Below, one piece after another: positions 54,962-62,069 of a stretch of 64,000 nt of DNA. The notes beneath the pieces are model-generated. The model was not told the origin of the DNA and searched no databases. It worked only from the letters and a program-made list of their open reading frames with translations. This DNA comes from Streptacidiphilus sp. PB12-B1b (lineage in GTDB: Bacteria; Actinomycetota; Actinomycetes; Streptomycetales; Streptomycetaceae). The DNA lies in contig NZ_CP048405.1 in assembly GCF_014084125.1 (NCBI RefSeq), positions 5,952,001 to 6,016,000 on the forward strand, given 5' to 3'. Made by a program: the position numbers and the translations under genes. Position 1 is the stretch's first letter. Each line of letters begins with the position of its first letter.

Positions 54962-55008
54962 CGGGCGGCACGCGTGCTGTCGGAGCGGGCGGCACGCGTG
55001 CTGTCGGA
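54962..55008. repeat. 23-bp perfect direct repeat upstream of murC
   Basis: The block beginning CGGGCGGCACGCGTGCTGTC is present at 54962-54984 and again at 54986-55008, one base apart. Each copy contains the palindrome GGCACGCGTGC-like core (GCACGCGTGC). Confidence 0.85.
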
Positions 55009-55074
55009 CCCGGTGGCTCCGGTACGGCAGAATCGGTGCCGACAGCTGTAGGCCCGACCCCGGGAGAGCCACCC

Positions 55075-56457
55075 GTGAGCGCACCTGACCTCTCCGCACC
55101 CCACTTCATCGCCATCGGCGGCGTGGGGATGTCCGGCATCGCCAAGATCCTGGCCCTGCGCGGAGCGGCCGTCTCCGGGAGCGACTCCAAGGACTCGGCG
55201 ACGGTGCACGCGCTCGAACGACTGGGCGCCAAGGTCTTCGTCGGCCACGCGGCCGAGAACCTCCCGGCCGGGGCCAGCTGCGTGGTGGTCTCCAGCGCCA
55301 TCCGCGACAGCAATCCGGAGCTGGTCGCCGCCCGCGAGCGCGGCCTGCCGGTGATCCACCGCGCGGACGCGCTGGCCGCGATCATGGTGGGCTACCGCAC
55401 CCTCGCCGTGGCCGGCACCCACGGCAAGACCACCACCACCAGCATGCTGGCGGTCAGCCTCACCGCGCTCGGCGCCGACCCCTCGTACTCCGTCGGCGGC
55501 GACCTGGACGAGCCCGGCAGCAACGCCCACAACGGCACCGGCGAGATCTTCGTCGCCGAGGCCGACGAGAGCGACCGCAGCTTCCAGAAGTACTCCCCCG
55601 AGGTGGCGATCATCCTCAACGTGGAGCTGGACCACCACGCCAACTACGGCTCCATGGAAGAGATCCACCAGTCGTTCGAGGCGTTCGTGGACCGGATCGT
55701 CCCCGGCGGCACCCTGGTCGTCTCCGCCGACCAGAGCGGCGCCCGCGAGCTGACCGCCCGCATCGGCGCCCGCCCCGGACTGAGCGTGGTCACCGTCGGC
55801 GAGTCCGCCGACGCCACCGTGCGCATCGTCCGGATCACCCCGCGCGGCATGACCAGCGAGGTCGTCGTCCTGGTGGACGGCGCGGAGCTGGCCTTCACCG
55901 TGGCCGTCCCCGGCCGCCACTACGCGCACAACGCCGTCGCCGCCCTCGCCGCCGGGACCGCCCTCGGCGTCCCCGCCGTCGAGCTGGCCCGCGCGCTCGG
56001 CGGCTACACCGGCGTCCGCCGCCGCCTGCAGCTCAAGGGCACCGCCCAGGACGTCCAGGTCATCGACTCGTACGCGCACCACCCCACCGAGATCGCCGCC
56101 GACCTCGAGGCCATCCGCCAGGCCGCCGGGGACGGCCGGGTCCTGGTCGTCTTCCAGCCGCACCTGTTCAGCCGGACGCAGCAGCTGGGCGCGGAGATGG
56201 GCGAGGCGCTCGCGCTGGCCGACGCCGTCGTCGTGCTGGACATCTACCCGGCCCGCGAGGACCCGCTCCCCGGCATCACCAGCGCCCTGGTGATCGACGC
56301 CGCCCGCAGCCACGGCGCGGACACCACCGAGGCGCACACCCTGGCCGAGGTCCCGGAGCTGATCGCGGGAATGGCCAAGCCCGGTGACCTTGTTCTCACC
56401 ATGGGTGCCGGGGACGTGACCACCCTCGGCCCGGAGATCCTCGCCCGCCTCGCCTGA
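55075..56457 (+). CDS. murC: UDP-N-acetylmuramate--L-alanine ligase
   Basis: 460 aa, Mur ligase family. Rossmann GIGGVGMSGIA at the N-terminus, the ATP loop VAGTHGKTTTTSML near residue 115, VEADESD-like FVAEADESDRSF, and the central NVELDHHANYG. It adds the first amino acid to UDP-MurNAc in peptidoglycan synthesis. GTG at 55075 has GGGAGAG nine bases upstream. It stands outside any visible dcw cluster, as in streptomycetes. Confidence 0.95.
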   Translation: MSAPDLSAPHFIAIGGVGMSGIAKILALRGAAVSGSDSKDSATVHALERLGAKVFVGHAAENLPAGASCVVVSSAIRDSNPELVAARERGLPVIHRADALAAIMVGYRTLAVAGTHGKTTTTSMLAVSLTALGADPSYSVGGDLDEPGSNAHNGTGEIFVAEADESDRSFQKYSPEVAIILNVELDHHANYGSMEEIHQSFEAFVDRIVPGGTLVVSADQSGARELTARIGARPGLSVVTVGESADATVRIVRITPRGMTSEVVVLVDGAELAFTVAVPGRHYAHNAVAALAAGTALGVPAVELARALGGYTGVRRRLQLKGTAQDVQVIDSYAHHPTEIAADLEAIRQAAGDGRVLVVFQPHLFSRTQQLGAEMGEALALADAVVVLDIYPAREDPLPGITSALVIDAARSHGADTTEAHTLAEVPELIAGMAKPGDLVLTMGAGDVTTLGPEILARLA

Positions 56458-56509
56458 ACGCCCGCCCCGCCTGAACGCCCGCTCGTCTCGCCCGAAAGGC
56501 AGGAAGTCC

Positions 56510-56917
56510 ATGTCCTACGAGATCGACAAGACCGAAGCCGAGTGGCGGGACCAGCTGACCCCGCAGGAGTACCACGTGCTGCGCGAGGCCGGCACCGAGC
56601 GCCCCGGCGTCGGCGAGTACACCGACACCAAGACCGTCGGCACCTACTCCTGCCGCGCCTGCGGCAACGAGCTGTTCAGCTCGGAGACCAAGTTCGACAG
56701 CCACTGCGGCTGGCCCAGCTACTTCTCCCCGCTGGCGGAGGACCGCGTCCAGTACATCGAGGACACCACCATGGGCATGCGCCGGGTCGAGGTCCGCTGC
56801 GCCCGCTGCGGCTCGCACCTCGGCCACGTCTTCGAGGGCGAGGGCTACAACACCCCCACCGACCAGCGCTACTGCATCAACTCCATCTCCCTGAAGCTCC
56901 ACCCCGCAGAGAGCTGA
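56510..56917 (+). CDS. msrB: Peptide-methionine (R)-S-oxide reductase
   Basis: 135 aa. Zinc site from two CxxC pairs (SCRACGNE, RCARCGSH); the substrate and catalytic segments are FDSHCGWPSYF and RYCINSISL, the latter with the catalytic Cys. It repairs methionine-R-sulfoxide in proteins using thioredoxin. AAAGGCAGGAAG precedes its ATG. Confidence 0.96.
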   Translation: MSYEIDKTEAEWRDQLTPQEYHVLREAGTERPGVGEYTDTKTVGTYSCRACGNELFSSETKFDSHCGWPSYFSPLAEDRVQYIEDTTMGMRRVEVRCARCGSHLGHVFEGEGYNTPTDQRYCINSISLKLHPAES

Positions 56918-56927
56918 CCACACCCCC

Positions 56928-56962
56928 CAGCCCCCGGCGACCCGCTCGGCCGCCGGGGGCTG
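56928..56962. terminator. Bidirectional terminator between msrB and VOC gene
   Basis: CAGCCCCCGGCG pairs with CGCCGGGGGCTG at 56951-56962 (12 bp, 11-base loop) between convergent genes. Confidence 0.82.
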
Positions 56963-56986
56963 TGCCGCGTCCGGGGGTTGCCGGTG

Positions 56987-57385
56987 TCAGCGGGCGAACT
57001 TGGCGATGGCGGCCGGGGTGACCGGGGTGAAGAAGTTGACGAGGTTGCCGTCCGGGTCGCGGAGCAGGAGCGAGCGGTTGCCCCAGGGCATGGTGGTGGG
57101 CTCGGTGACGAAGTCGGGGACGAAGCCGGCCAGGTCCGCGTGGACGCGGTCCACGTCGTCCACCAGGAATTCGATGATCACGCTGTGGTTGTCCGCCGGG
57201 CGGGCGGAGCCCGGGGCGAACAGCGGGACAGTGCGGGTGCTGCCGATGGCCAGAGTGGCGCGCGGGGTGGTGAGTTCGGCGAAGTCCTCGGTGGCCCAGG
57301 CCGCCGGAACGCCGGTGGCCTTCTCGTAGAAGCCGACGAGGCGTGCGATGTCGCCGGTGATGATGCGGATCGAAACCAGGTCCAT
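56987..57385 (-). CDS. VOC-family (glyoxalase/bleomycin-resistance-like) protein
   Basis: 132 aa. Two beta-alpha-beta-beta-beta modules: VSIRIITGDIARLVGFYEKATG and IIEFLVDDVDRVHADLAGF, ending LLLRDPDGNLVNFFTP with the conserved Glu/Asn-type metal or substrate residues. The paired promoter with the WYL regulator (95 bases apart, divergent) suggests control by it. Substrate unknown. Confidence 0.88.
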   Translation of the reverse strand: MDLVSIRIITGDIARLVGFYEKATGVPAAWATEDFAELTTPRATLAIGSTRTVPLFAPGSARPADNHSVIIEFLVDDVDRVHADLAGFVPDFVTEPTTMPWGNRSLLLRDPDGNLVNFFTPVTPAAIAKFAR

Positions 57386-57479
57386 GGTGTTCTCCCAGGT
57401 GGGTGTCTTTGGGCTGTGCTCCGCAGGCTAGGACGGATAGAGGACAGAACCGGTCCGGTATCCGGGTTAGGCTCGGCCC

Positions 57480-58469
57480 ATGTCTCGACCTACCGGGCGC
57501 GTGCTGACTCTGCTGGAGCTGCTGCAGTCGGGCGGCGTCCGGACGGTGGCCGAGCTCGCCGAGCGGCTCGGCGTCGACGGGCGGACCGTGCGGCGGTACG
57601 TGCAGCAGCTGGTCGACCTCGACCTGCCGGTGGAGACGGTGCGGGGCCGCTACGGCGGGTATCGGCTCGCCCCCGGCTACCGGCTTCCGCCGCTGATGCT
57701 CAGCGACGACGAGGCGCTCGCGGTGCTGCTCGGCCTGGTCGCCGGCCGCCGGGCGGGCCTGATGACCACGACGGACACGGCGAGCGAGACGGCGGCGGCC
57801 AAGATCCGCCGGGTGCTGCCGAAACGCCTGGCCGGTCGGCTGGACACGCTCCTGGGATCCCTGGCGTTCACGGCCCTGCCCAGCGCCTCCGCCGCCCCGG
57901 ACGCCGAGGTCCTGCTCACCCTCGCCGACGCGGTGCGGCACCGGCGGCCGGTCTCGATCCGCTACACCGACCGCGACGGCCGGCGCAGCGAACGGCCGCT
58001 GCACGCGTACGGGATCGTCGCCCACGCGGGCCGCTGGTACGTCACCGGCACGGACCCCGGGATCGGCGAGGACCGGACCTTCCGGCTGGACCGGATCGCG
58101 GGCGTGCGGGCGCTGCCGGGCTCGTTCGAGGCCCCGGCCGGGCTCGATCCGGCCCAGCGGGTGCTGTCGGGCTTCGCCACGGCCGCCTACCGGTACGAGG
58201 TGACCGTGCGGATCCACGGGACGGTCGAGCAGATCCGCGCCCGCCTCCCGGCCGCCGTCGCGGCCCTGGAGCAGCCCGCACCCGAGGGGGGCGCCGATCC
58301 GGCGGCCGAGCGCTGGCACCGGGTCGAGCTCCGGGCGGAGGCACTCGACTGGCTGCCGCCGCTGCTCGCCTCGCTCGACCGACCGTTCGTCATCGAGCGC
58401 CCCGAGGAACTGCGCACCCTGGTCCTCGCCTTCGCCGACCGCCTCTCCTCCCACGCCCGCCAGACCTGA
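57480..58469 (+). CDS. WYL-domain transcriptional regulator (YafY type)
   Basis: 329 aa. N-terminal HTH (LLQSGGVRTVAELAERLGVDGRTVRRY), then a WYL domain with VSIRYTDRDGRRSERPLHAYGIVAHAGRWYVTG and RTFRLDRIAGV, then a C-terminal WCX segment. Regulators of this kind usually sense a ligand and act on a divergent neighbour, here the VOC gene. Confidence 0.92.
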   Translation: MSRPTGRVLTLLELLQSGGVRTVAELAERLGVDGRTVRRYVQQLVDLDLPVETVRGRYGGYRLAPGYRLPPLMLSDDEALAVLLGLVAGRRAGLMTTTDTASETAAAKIRRVLPKRLAGRLDTLLGSLAFTALPSASAAPDAEVLLTLADAVRHRRPVSIRYTDRDGRRSERPLHAYGIVAHAGRWYVTGTDPGIGEDRTFRLDRIAGVRALPGSFEAPAGLDPAQRVLSGFATAAYRYEVTVRIHGTVEQIRARLPAAVAALEQPAPEGGADPAAERWHRVELRAEALDWLPPLLASLDRPFVIERPEELRTLVLAFADRLSSHARQT

Positions 58470-58489
58470 CCGCCCCCTCCCCCACCACC

Positions 58490-59644
58490 TCAGGCCCGCC
58501 CGACACTGACGCGCCACCCGCCCCGCGACAGCACGGTCCGCCCGTCCGGGGTGATGGTGACCGCCGCCCCGTACCCGGGGAGCGCCCCCTCCGACAGCCA
58601 GTCATGGCGGATGCCGTCCAGGACGTCCCACAGCCGCCTGGGCCCCGCCTGGTGGACGGTCGGCGGCTCACCGTGGCGGCCGGTGGCCCGCGCCCATGAA
58701 CCGTCGGCATGGACCATGACCGCCGTCCGCACGCCGTCCGCGTCCTGCCGGTAGCCGTGCTGCACACCGGGGGTCGTCAGGGCGAACGCCGACAGCAGCT
58801 CCCAGGTCTCCGCAACGTGGACGACGGGGTACCGGCCGGGGCCGACCTCTTCGCCCTCGTCGGTCCAGGCGCGCCGGGTGCCGGGCGACGGCGGGTAGTC
58901 GTCACCCGAGCGGGTGGCCATGAACCCCGCGCGCTCCCAGGTGACCCTTCCCCGCGCGCTGCCGTCGGGCGCCTTGTCGGCGGTGACGACCAGGCCGGTC
59001 CCGGCGAGGTTGGTGACCAGCCGGCCGCCGTCCCTGAGCGCCGCCAACCAGCTTGCGGGAACGCCGGGCAGGCCGACCGTGGACACGATCCGGTCGTACC
59101 TCCCTGGCAGCGGCCCGGTGAGGTCGCAGACCGCCAGCGTCGGGTGCAGCCCGAGCGCATCCAGCCGGCCGGAGGCGGCCCGGACGAGGTACGGGTCCAC
59201 GTCCACGCTGGTGACCTGCTGGTCACCGAGCCGGCGGGCGAGCAGCGCGGTGCCGTAGCCGCTGCCGGTGACGCACAGCACCTCGGTCGTGTCGGTGATC
59301 AGCGCGTGCTCGAACATCGACAACACCAGGGCCGGGAGCGTGCTGGACGAGGTGGGCAGGCCCTCCGGGTGGTCGTCCGGCCCGGCAGCGTCGGCGTGGG
59401 CGCTGCCGACCCGGGTGACCAATGTCCGGTTGCTGTACGCGGCGTTGAGCCACCGCGCGGGGTCGTCCGCCCCCACTCGCAGCGCCATGCCGCCCTCGTC
59501 CGCCAGGTACCGCCACCAGCGCGGCACCAGCAGATGCCGAGGGGTCGCGGCGACGGCGCCGTGCCACGGCGACGAGGGGTGCACGACCTCGTCCGCCAGC
59601 GCCGCCGCGCGCGGCTCCCAGTCCAGGACAACGCCCATGTTCAT
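58490..59644 (-). CDS. PIMT-like O-methyltransferase of a peptide/protein-modification locus
   Basis: 384 aa from ATG 59644 (MNMGVVLDWEP). The N-terminal third has ATPRHLLVPRWW and the methyltransferase core EVLCVTGSGYGTALLARRLGDQQVTSVDVDP, a SAM-binding G-rich loop; the ST-rich PTSSSTLPALVLSMFE replaces the GQTIS motif of true L-isoaspartyl methyltransferases. This matches the PIMT-related methyltransferases seen with RiPP maturases (ATP-grasp or FxLD systems). A C-terminal domain of about 150 aa follows. It starts seven bases after the radical SAM stop, so the two form an operon. Confidence 0.8.
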   Translation of the reverse strand: MNMGVVLDWEPRAAALADEVVHPSSPWHGAVAATPRHLLVPRWWRYLADEGGMALRVGADDPARWLNAAYSNRTLVTRVGSAHADAAGPDDHPEGLPTSSSTLPALVLSMFEHALITDTTEVLCVTGSGYGTALLARRLGDQQVTSVDVDPYLVRAASGRLDALGLHPTLAVCDLTGPLPGRYDRIVSTVGLPGVPASWLAALRDGGRLVTNLAGTGLVVTADKAPDGSARGRVTWERAGFMATRSGDDYPPSPGTRRAWTDEGEEVGPGRYPVVHVAETWELLSAFALTTPGVQHGYRQDADGVRTAVMVHADGSWARATGRHGEPPTVHQAGPRRLWDVLDGIRHDWLSEGALPGYGAAVTITPDGRTVLSRGGWRVSVGRA

Positions 59645-59651
59645 CAACCTC

Positions 59652-60620
59652 TCAGTACTTCGGATTGCAGGCCGGAGTTTCCGCCGGGGAGCAGTCACTG
59701 CCGTCGCTGTTCGGGTTGCACGCGGTCGCCCGGAAGTCCTCCCAGGGGTCGACGCCCGGAGACGGTTGGCACGAATCCTCCTTCGGTGTGCAGGAGTCGG
59801 GCGCACACGCCCCGTTCGCCTGCAGAGTCGGGACGCGGACGGCGATGTTTCGCCACGCCTGACTGTCGAGGATGTCCGCCAGCCGCATGCCGTGCACGTT
59901 GCCAGCTGTCATCATCCCGGCCGACATCACGCACCCGGCCACGTCGCCGTTCGGCATGACGGCTGCCCGGCCGCGCGTACAGTTTCCGCACAACTCAGCC
60001 GGATCCTGCCCCTCGCCCGTTTCGGCTCCGCGACCGATGCCCCGCATGCGGTCGGTGCGGATGCTGGTCACGCCGAGTGCGCGCAGCTCGGCTTGGGCCT
60101 CTTCGCTCCGCTGGCCCTCCCGCATGTCCACCAGCGCTGCCCGCACCGGAATGCCGTAGTCCAGGGCCCTGATGATGTTCGCCTTGGTCTTCGCATAGGA
60201 ACCCCGGCGCTTGGTGATGCGTTCGTGCTCGTCGGCCCGGTCGCTGTAGTACGAGGTCGCCAGCGTCACCCCACGCCGGCGCAGTACGCACCACACCTCG
60301 GGCCGGATGTGGATCAGGTTGCTGAATACCTCCACGGCCATACCCTGGTCGACGGCGCGATTCACCAGCTCAGGCAGGTCAGGATGCAGGGTGGCCTCGC
60401 CGCCGATGAACTGGATCTGGTTCACACCCAAGTCGGCGGCCTGGTCCAGCACGCCCAACCAGTCGTCGCGGGTCATATCCCCGTCCGTGCCGCTCGGCCC
60501 GGACGAGTTGTAGCAGTGTGCACATTGAGCCTGGCACATGCGCGTGATGTCCAGTGCGAGGAACCGGGTCGTCCTGCTCGCTCCGGTCTGCGCCGCTTCA
60601 TTGGTCGTGATCACTGTCAC
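59652..60620 (-). CDS. Radical SAM/SPASM-like protein with Cys/Pro/Asn-rich tail
   Basis: 322 aa. DITRMCQAQCAHCYNSS gives the CxxxCxxC [4Fe-4S] motif near residue 32; GGEATLHPDL follows, then auxiliary-cluster-type Cys in CGNCTRGRAAVMPNGDVAGC. The last 50 residues are rich in Cys, Pro and Asn (CAPDSCTPKEDSCQPSPG, later ACNPNSDGSDCSPAETPACN), ending in Tyr. Such proteins modify peptides or proteins; no precursor gene is seen. Start is GTG 60620 or 60614, with AAGGAG upstream. It forms an operon with the methyltransferase. Confidence 0.85.
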   Translation of the reverse strand: MTVITTNEAAQTGASRTTRFLALDITRMCQAQCAHCYNSSGPSGTDGDMTRDDWLGVLDQAADLGVNQIQFIGGEATLHPDLPELVNRAVDQGMAVEVFSNLIHIRPEVWCVLRRRGVTLATSYYSDRADEHERITKRRGSYAKTKANIIRALDYGIPVRAALVDMREGQRSEEAQAELRALGVTSIRTDRMRGIGRGAETGEGQDPAELCGNCTRGRAAVMPNGDVAGCVMSAGMMTAGNVHGMRLADILDSQAWRNIAVRVPTLQANGACAPDSCTPKEDSCQPSPGVDPWEDFRATACNPNSDGSDCSPAETPACNPKY

Positions 60621-60799
60621 GTGCTCCTTCTGACGAGTAGTGCAACCCTGAGCGCCCATTGGGGGTTTTCAGGATGCCCGGGCAGATCGTGGGACGCCTT
60701 CGGCCGGCGTGCGGTGAGGCACTCTCTGCTCAGGCGAGCGGTGACCTGAGCCAGCTACCGGTTTCGCGCCAGCCCCTGCCGGGGCATGTCCTGATGTGA

Positions 60800-60877
60800 C
60801 GCTCACTCAGTGTCAGGGAGCCGTCGCTCAGAGACCAAGGCCCTGCGTATGAGCGCTCGATCGCTCATATATGAGCG
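60800..60877. promoter_or_regulatory. Array of five TGAGCG/CGCTCA boxes between radical SAM and XRE genes
   Basis: CGCTCA at 60800, 60825 and 60862 and TGAGCG at 60850 and 60872; the last three are heptamers ATGAGCG/CGCTCAT forming a palindrome plus a direct repeat across 60849-60877. It lies in the divergent promoter region and is the natural operator candidate for the XRE regulator. Confidence 0.6.
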
Positions 60878-60904
60878 CATTGTCATTCATAGGGAGGATG
60901 CGCG

Positions 60905-61978
60905 TTGGCACGGCCGAAGAAGCCGCAGTCGCCGCCGAATGGCGCGGCAGTCCTGTGGGGTGAGGAACTCCAGTTCTGGCGTAGCCAAGCCGGTCTGACC
61001 CAAGGCCAACTGGCTGCGAGGATCCCTTGTGACCAGTCCTGGATCTCTGGCCTTGAGAATGGGAAGGCCGTGGCCACAGCGGCCATTGCTACACAGATCG
61101 ATGGTGCGCTGGGTACCGGCGGAGTACTGCTGCGAAGCCTCAAGTACGTAGTGCGGGAGGCCACCAGCGGGTTCTATCCCGATTGGTTCAAACAGTACGT
61201 CGCGCTTGAAGCACAGGCAGTGACCTTGCACGAGTGGTATCCCATGAGCATGCCAGGCCTGCTGCAGACCGAGCTGTACATGCGTCACCAACTTGCGCTG
61301 TGGGGACACAGCCCGGAGCGGGTGAACGAGCTGACCGAGGCCCGACTGTCCAGGCAAGAGCTACTCCGGGGAACGACCCCTTTGCGAGTGCTCGCCGTCC
61401 TGCACGAGTCGGTCCTCCACAATCAAGTAGGCGGACCCAAGGTGATGGCACATCAGCTCGCCCATCTCTTGCGCATGACTTGTCTTCCCAGCGTCACCGT
61501 GCAAGTGGTACCCGCACAGGCACCCCTCCTCACGTGGCTCGACAGCACCGTGGCGCTCGTCGGGATGCCTGATGGCGAAACGTGGTCCTATGCGGAGGCA
61601 CTTGACAGGGGTTGGGTCACCAAAGAGCCAGCAGCGGTACAAGGTACCGTCGCCCGTTACGATCGGGTTCGGGCCTCAGCACTGTCGGCACACGAGTCCC
61701 GCGAAGTGATCCGCCGCGCAATGGGAGAGCTGGTCAACATGACGCCCGCTATCGATCTGTCCAAGGTCTCTGTCTTCAAGTCGTCCTACTCCGGCGGGAA
61801 CGCCGGATGCGTCGGCACGACCCGTGATCTCGTCTCCGCCGGCCTGGCCCCCGTCGTGGACACCACGCTGGGACTCGCCTCGCCCGTTCTGCCGTTCACC
61901 ACAGCGGCCTTCGCCTCGTTCGTCGCGGCCGTGAAGGCAGGCGAGTTCCCCGCCGGCGAGAAGTACGTCACCGCTTGA
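60905..61978 (+). CDS. XRE/DUF5753 regulator fused to a DUF397 domain
   Basis: 357 aa from a TTG at 60905, with AGGGAGG seven bases upstream. HTH near residues 20-50 (FWRSQAGLTQGQLAARIPCDQSWISGLENG), then a DUF5753 domain (LLQTELYMRHQLAL, VLHESVLHNQVGG). From about residue 279 the protein continues into a DUF397 domain (VSVFKSSYSGGNAGCV, FTTAAFASFVAAVKAGEF), normally a separate 60-80 aa gene. An in-frame ATG at 61739, preceded by GGGAGAG, could still start the DUF397 part alone. GC content looks lower by eye than in its neighbours. Confidence 0.9.
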   Translation: MARPKKPQSPPNGAAVLWGEELQFWRSQAGLTQGQLAARIPCDQSWISGLENGKAVATAAIATQIDGALGTGGVLLRSLKYVVREATSGFYPDWFKQYVALEAQAVTLHEWYPMSMPGLLQTELYMRHQLALWGHSPERVNELTEARLSRQELLRGTTPLRVLAVLHESVLHNQVGGPKVMAHQLAHLLRMTCLPSVTVQVVPAQAPLLTWLDSTVALVGMPDGETWSYAEALDRGWVTKEPAAVQGTVARYDRVRASALSAHESREVIRRAMGELVNMTPAIDLSKVSVFKSSYSGGNAGCVGTTRDLVSAGLAPVVDTTLGLASPVLPFTTAAFASFVAAVKAGEFPAGEKYVTA

Positions 61979-61998
61979 GCAGAGCAGTTGTCCCGACC

Positions 61999-62040
61999 GC
62001 CGACAATCCCCACGGCCTGACGTTCGTTGGGATTGTCGGC
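61999..62040. terminator. Bidirectional terminator after the XRE-DUF397 gene
   Basis: GCCGACAATCCC pairs perfectly with GGGATTGTCGGC (12 bp, 18-base loop); CCCTTTAG follows. Confidence 0.8.
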
Positions 62041-62069
62041 GAGCCCCTTTAGTCGGCCCTGACGCCTAG

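Noticed and set aside
60828-60890. A 20-residue minus-strand ORF (MNDNALIYERSSAHTQGLGL) as precursor peptide for the radical SAM enzyme
   Set aside because: No ribosome site, it overlaps the operator-like boxes, and it has no Cys, core or leader features.
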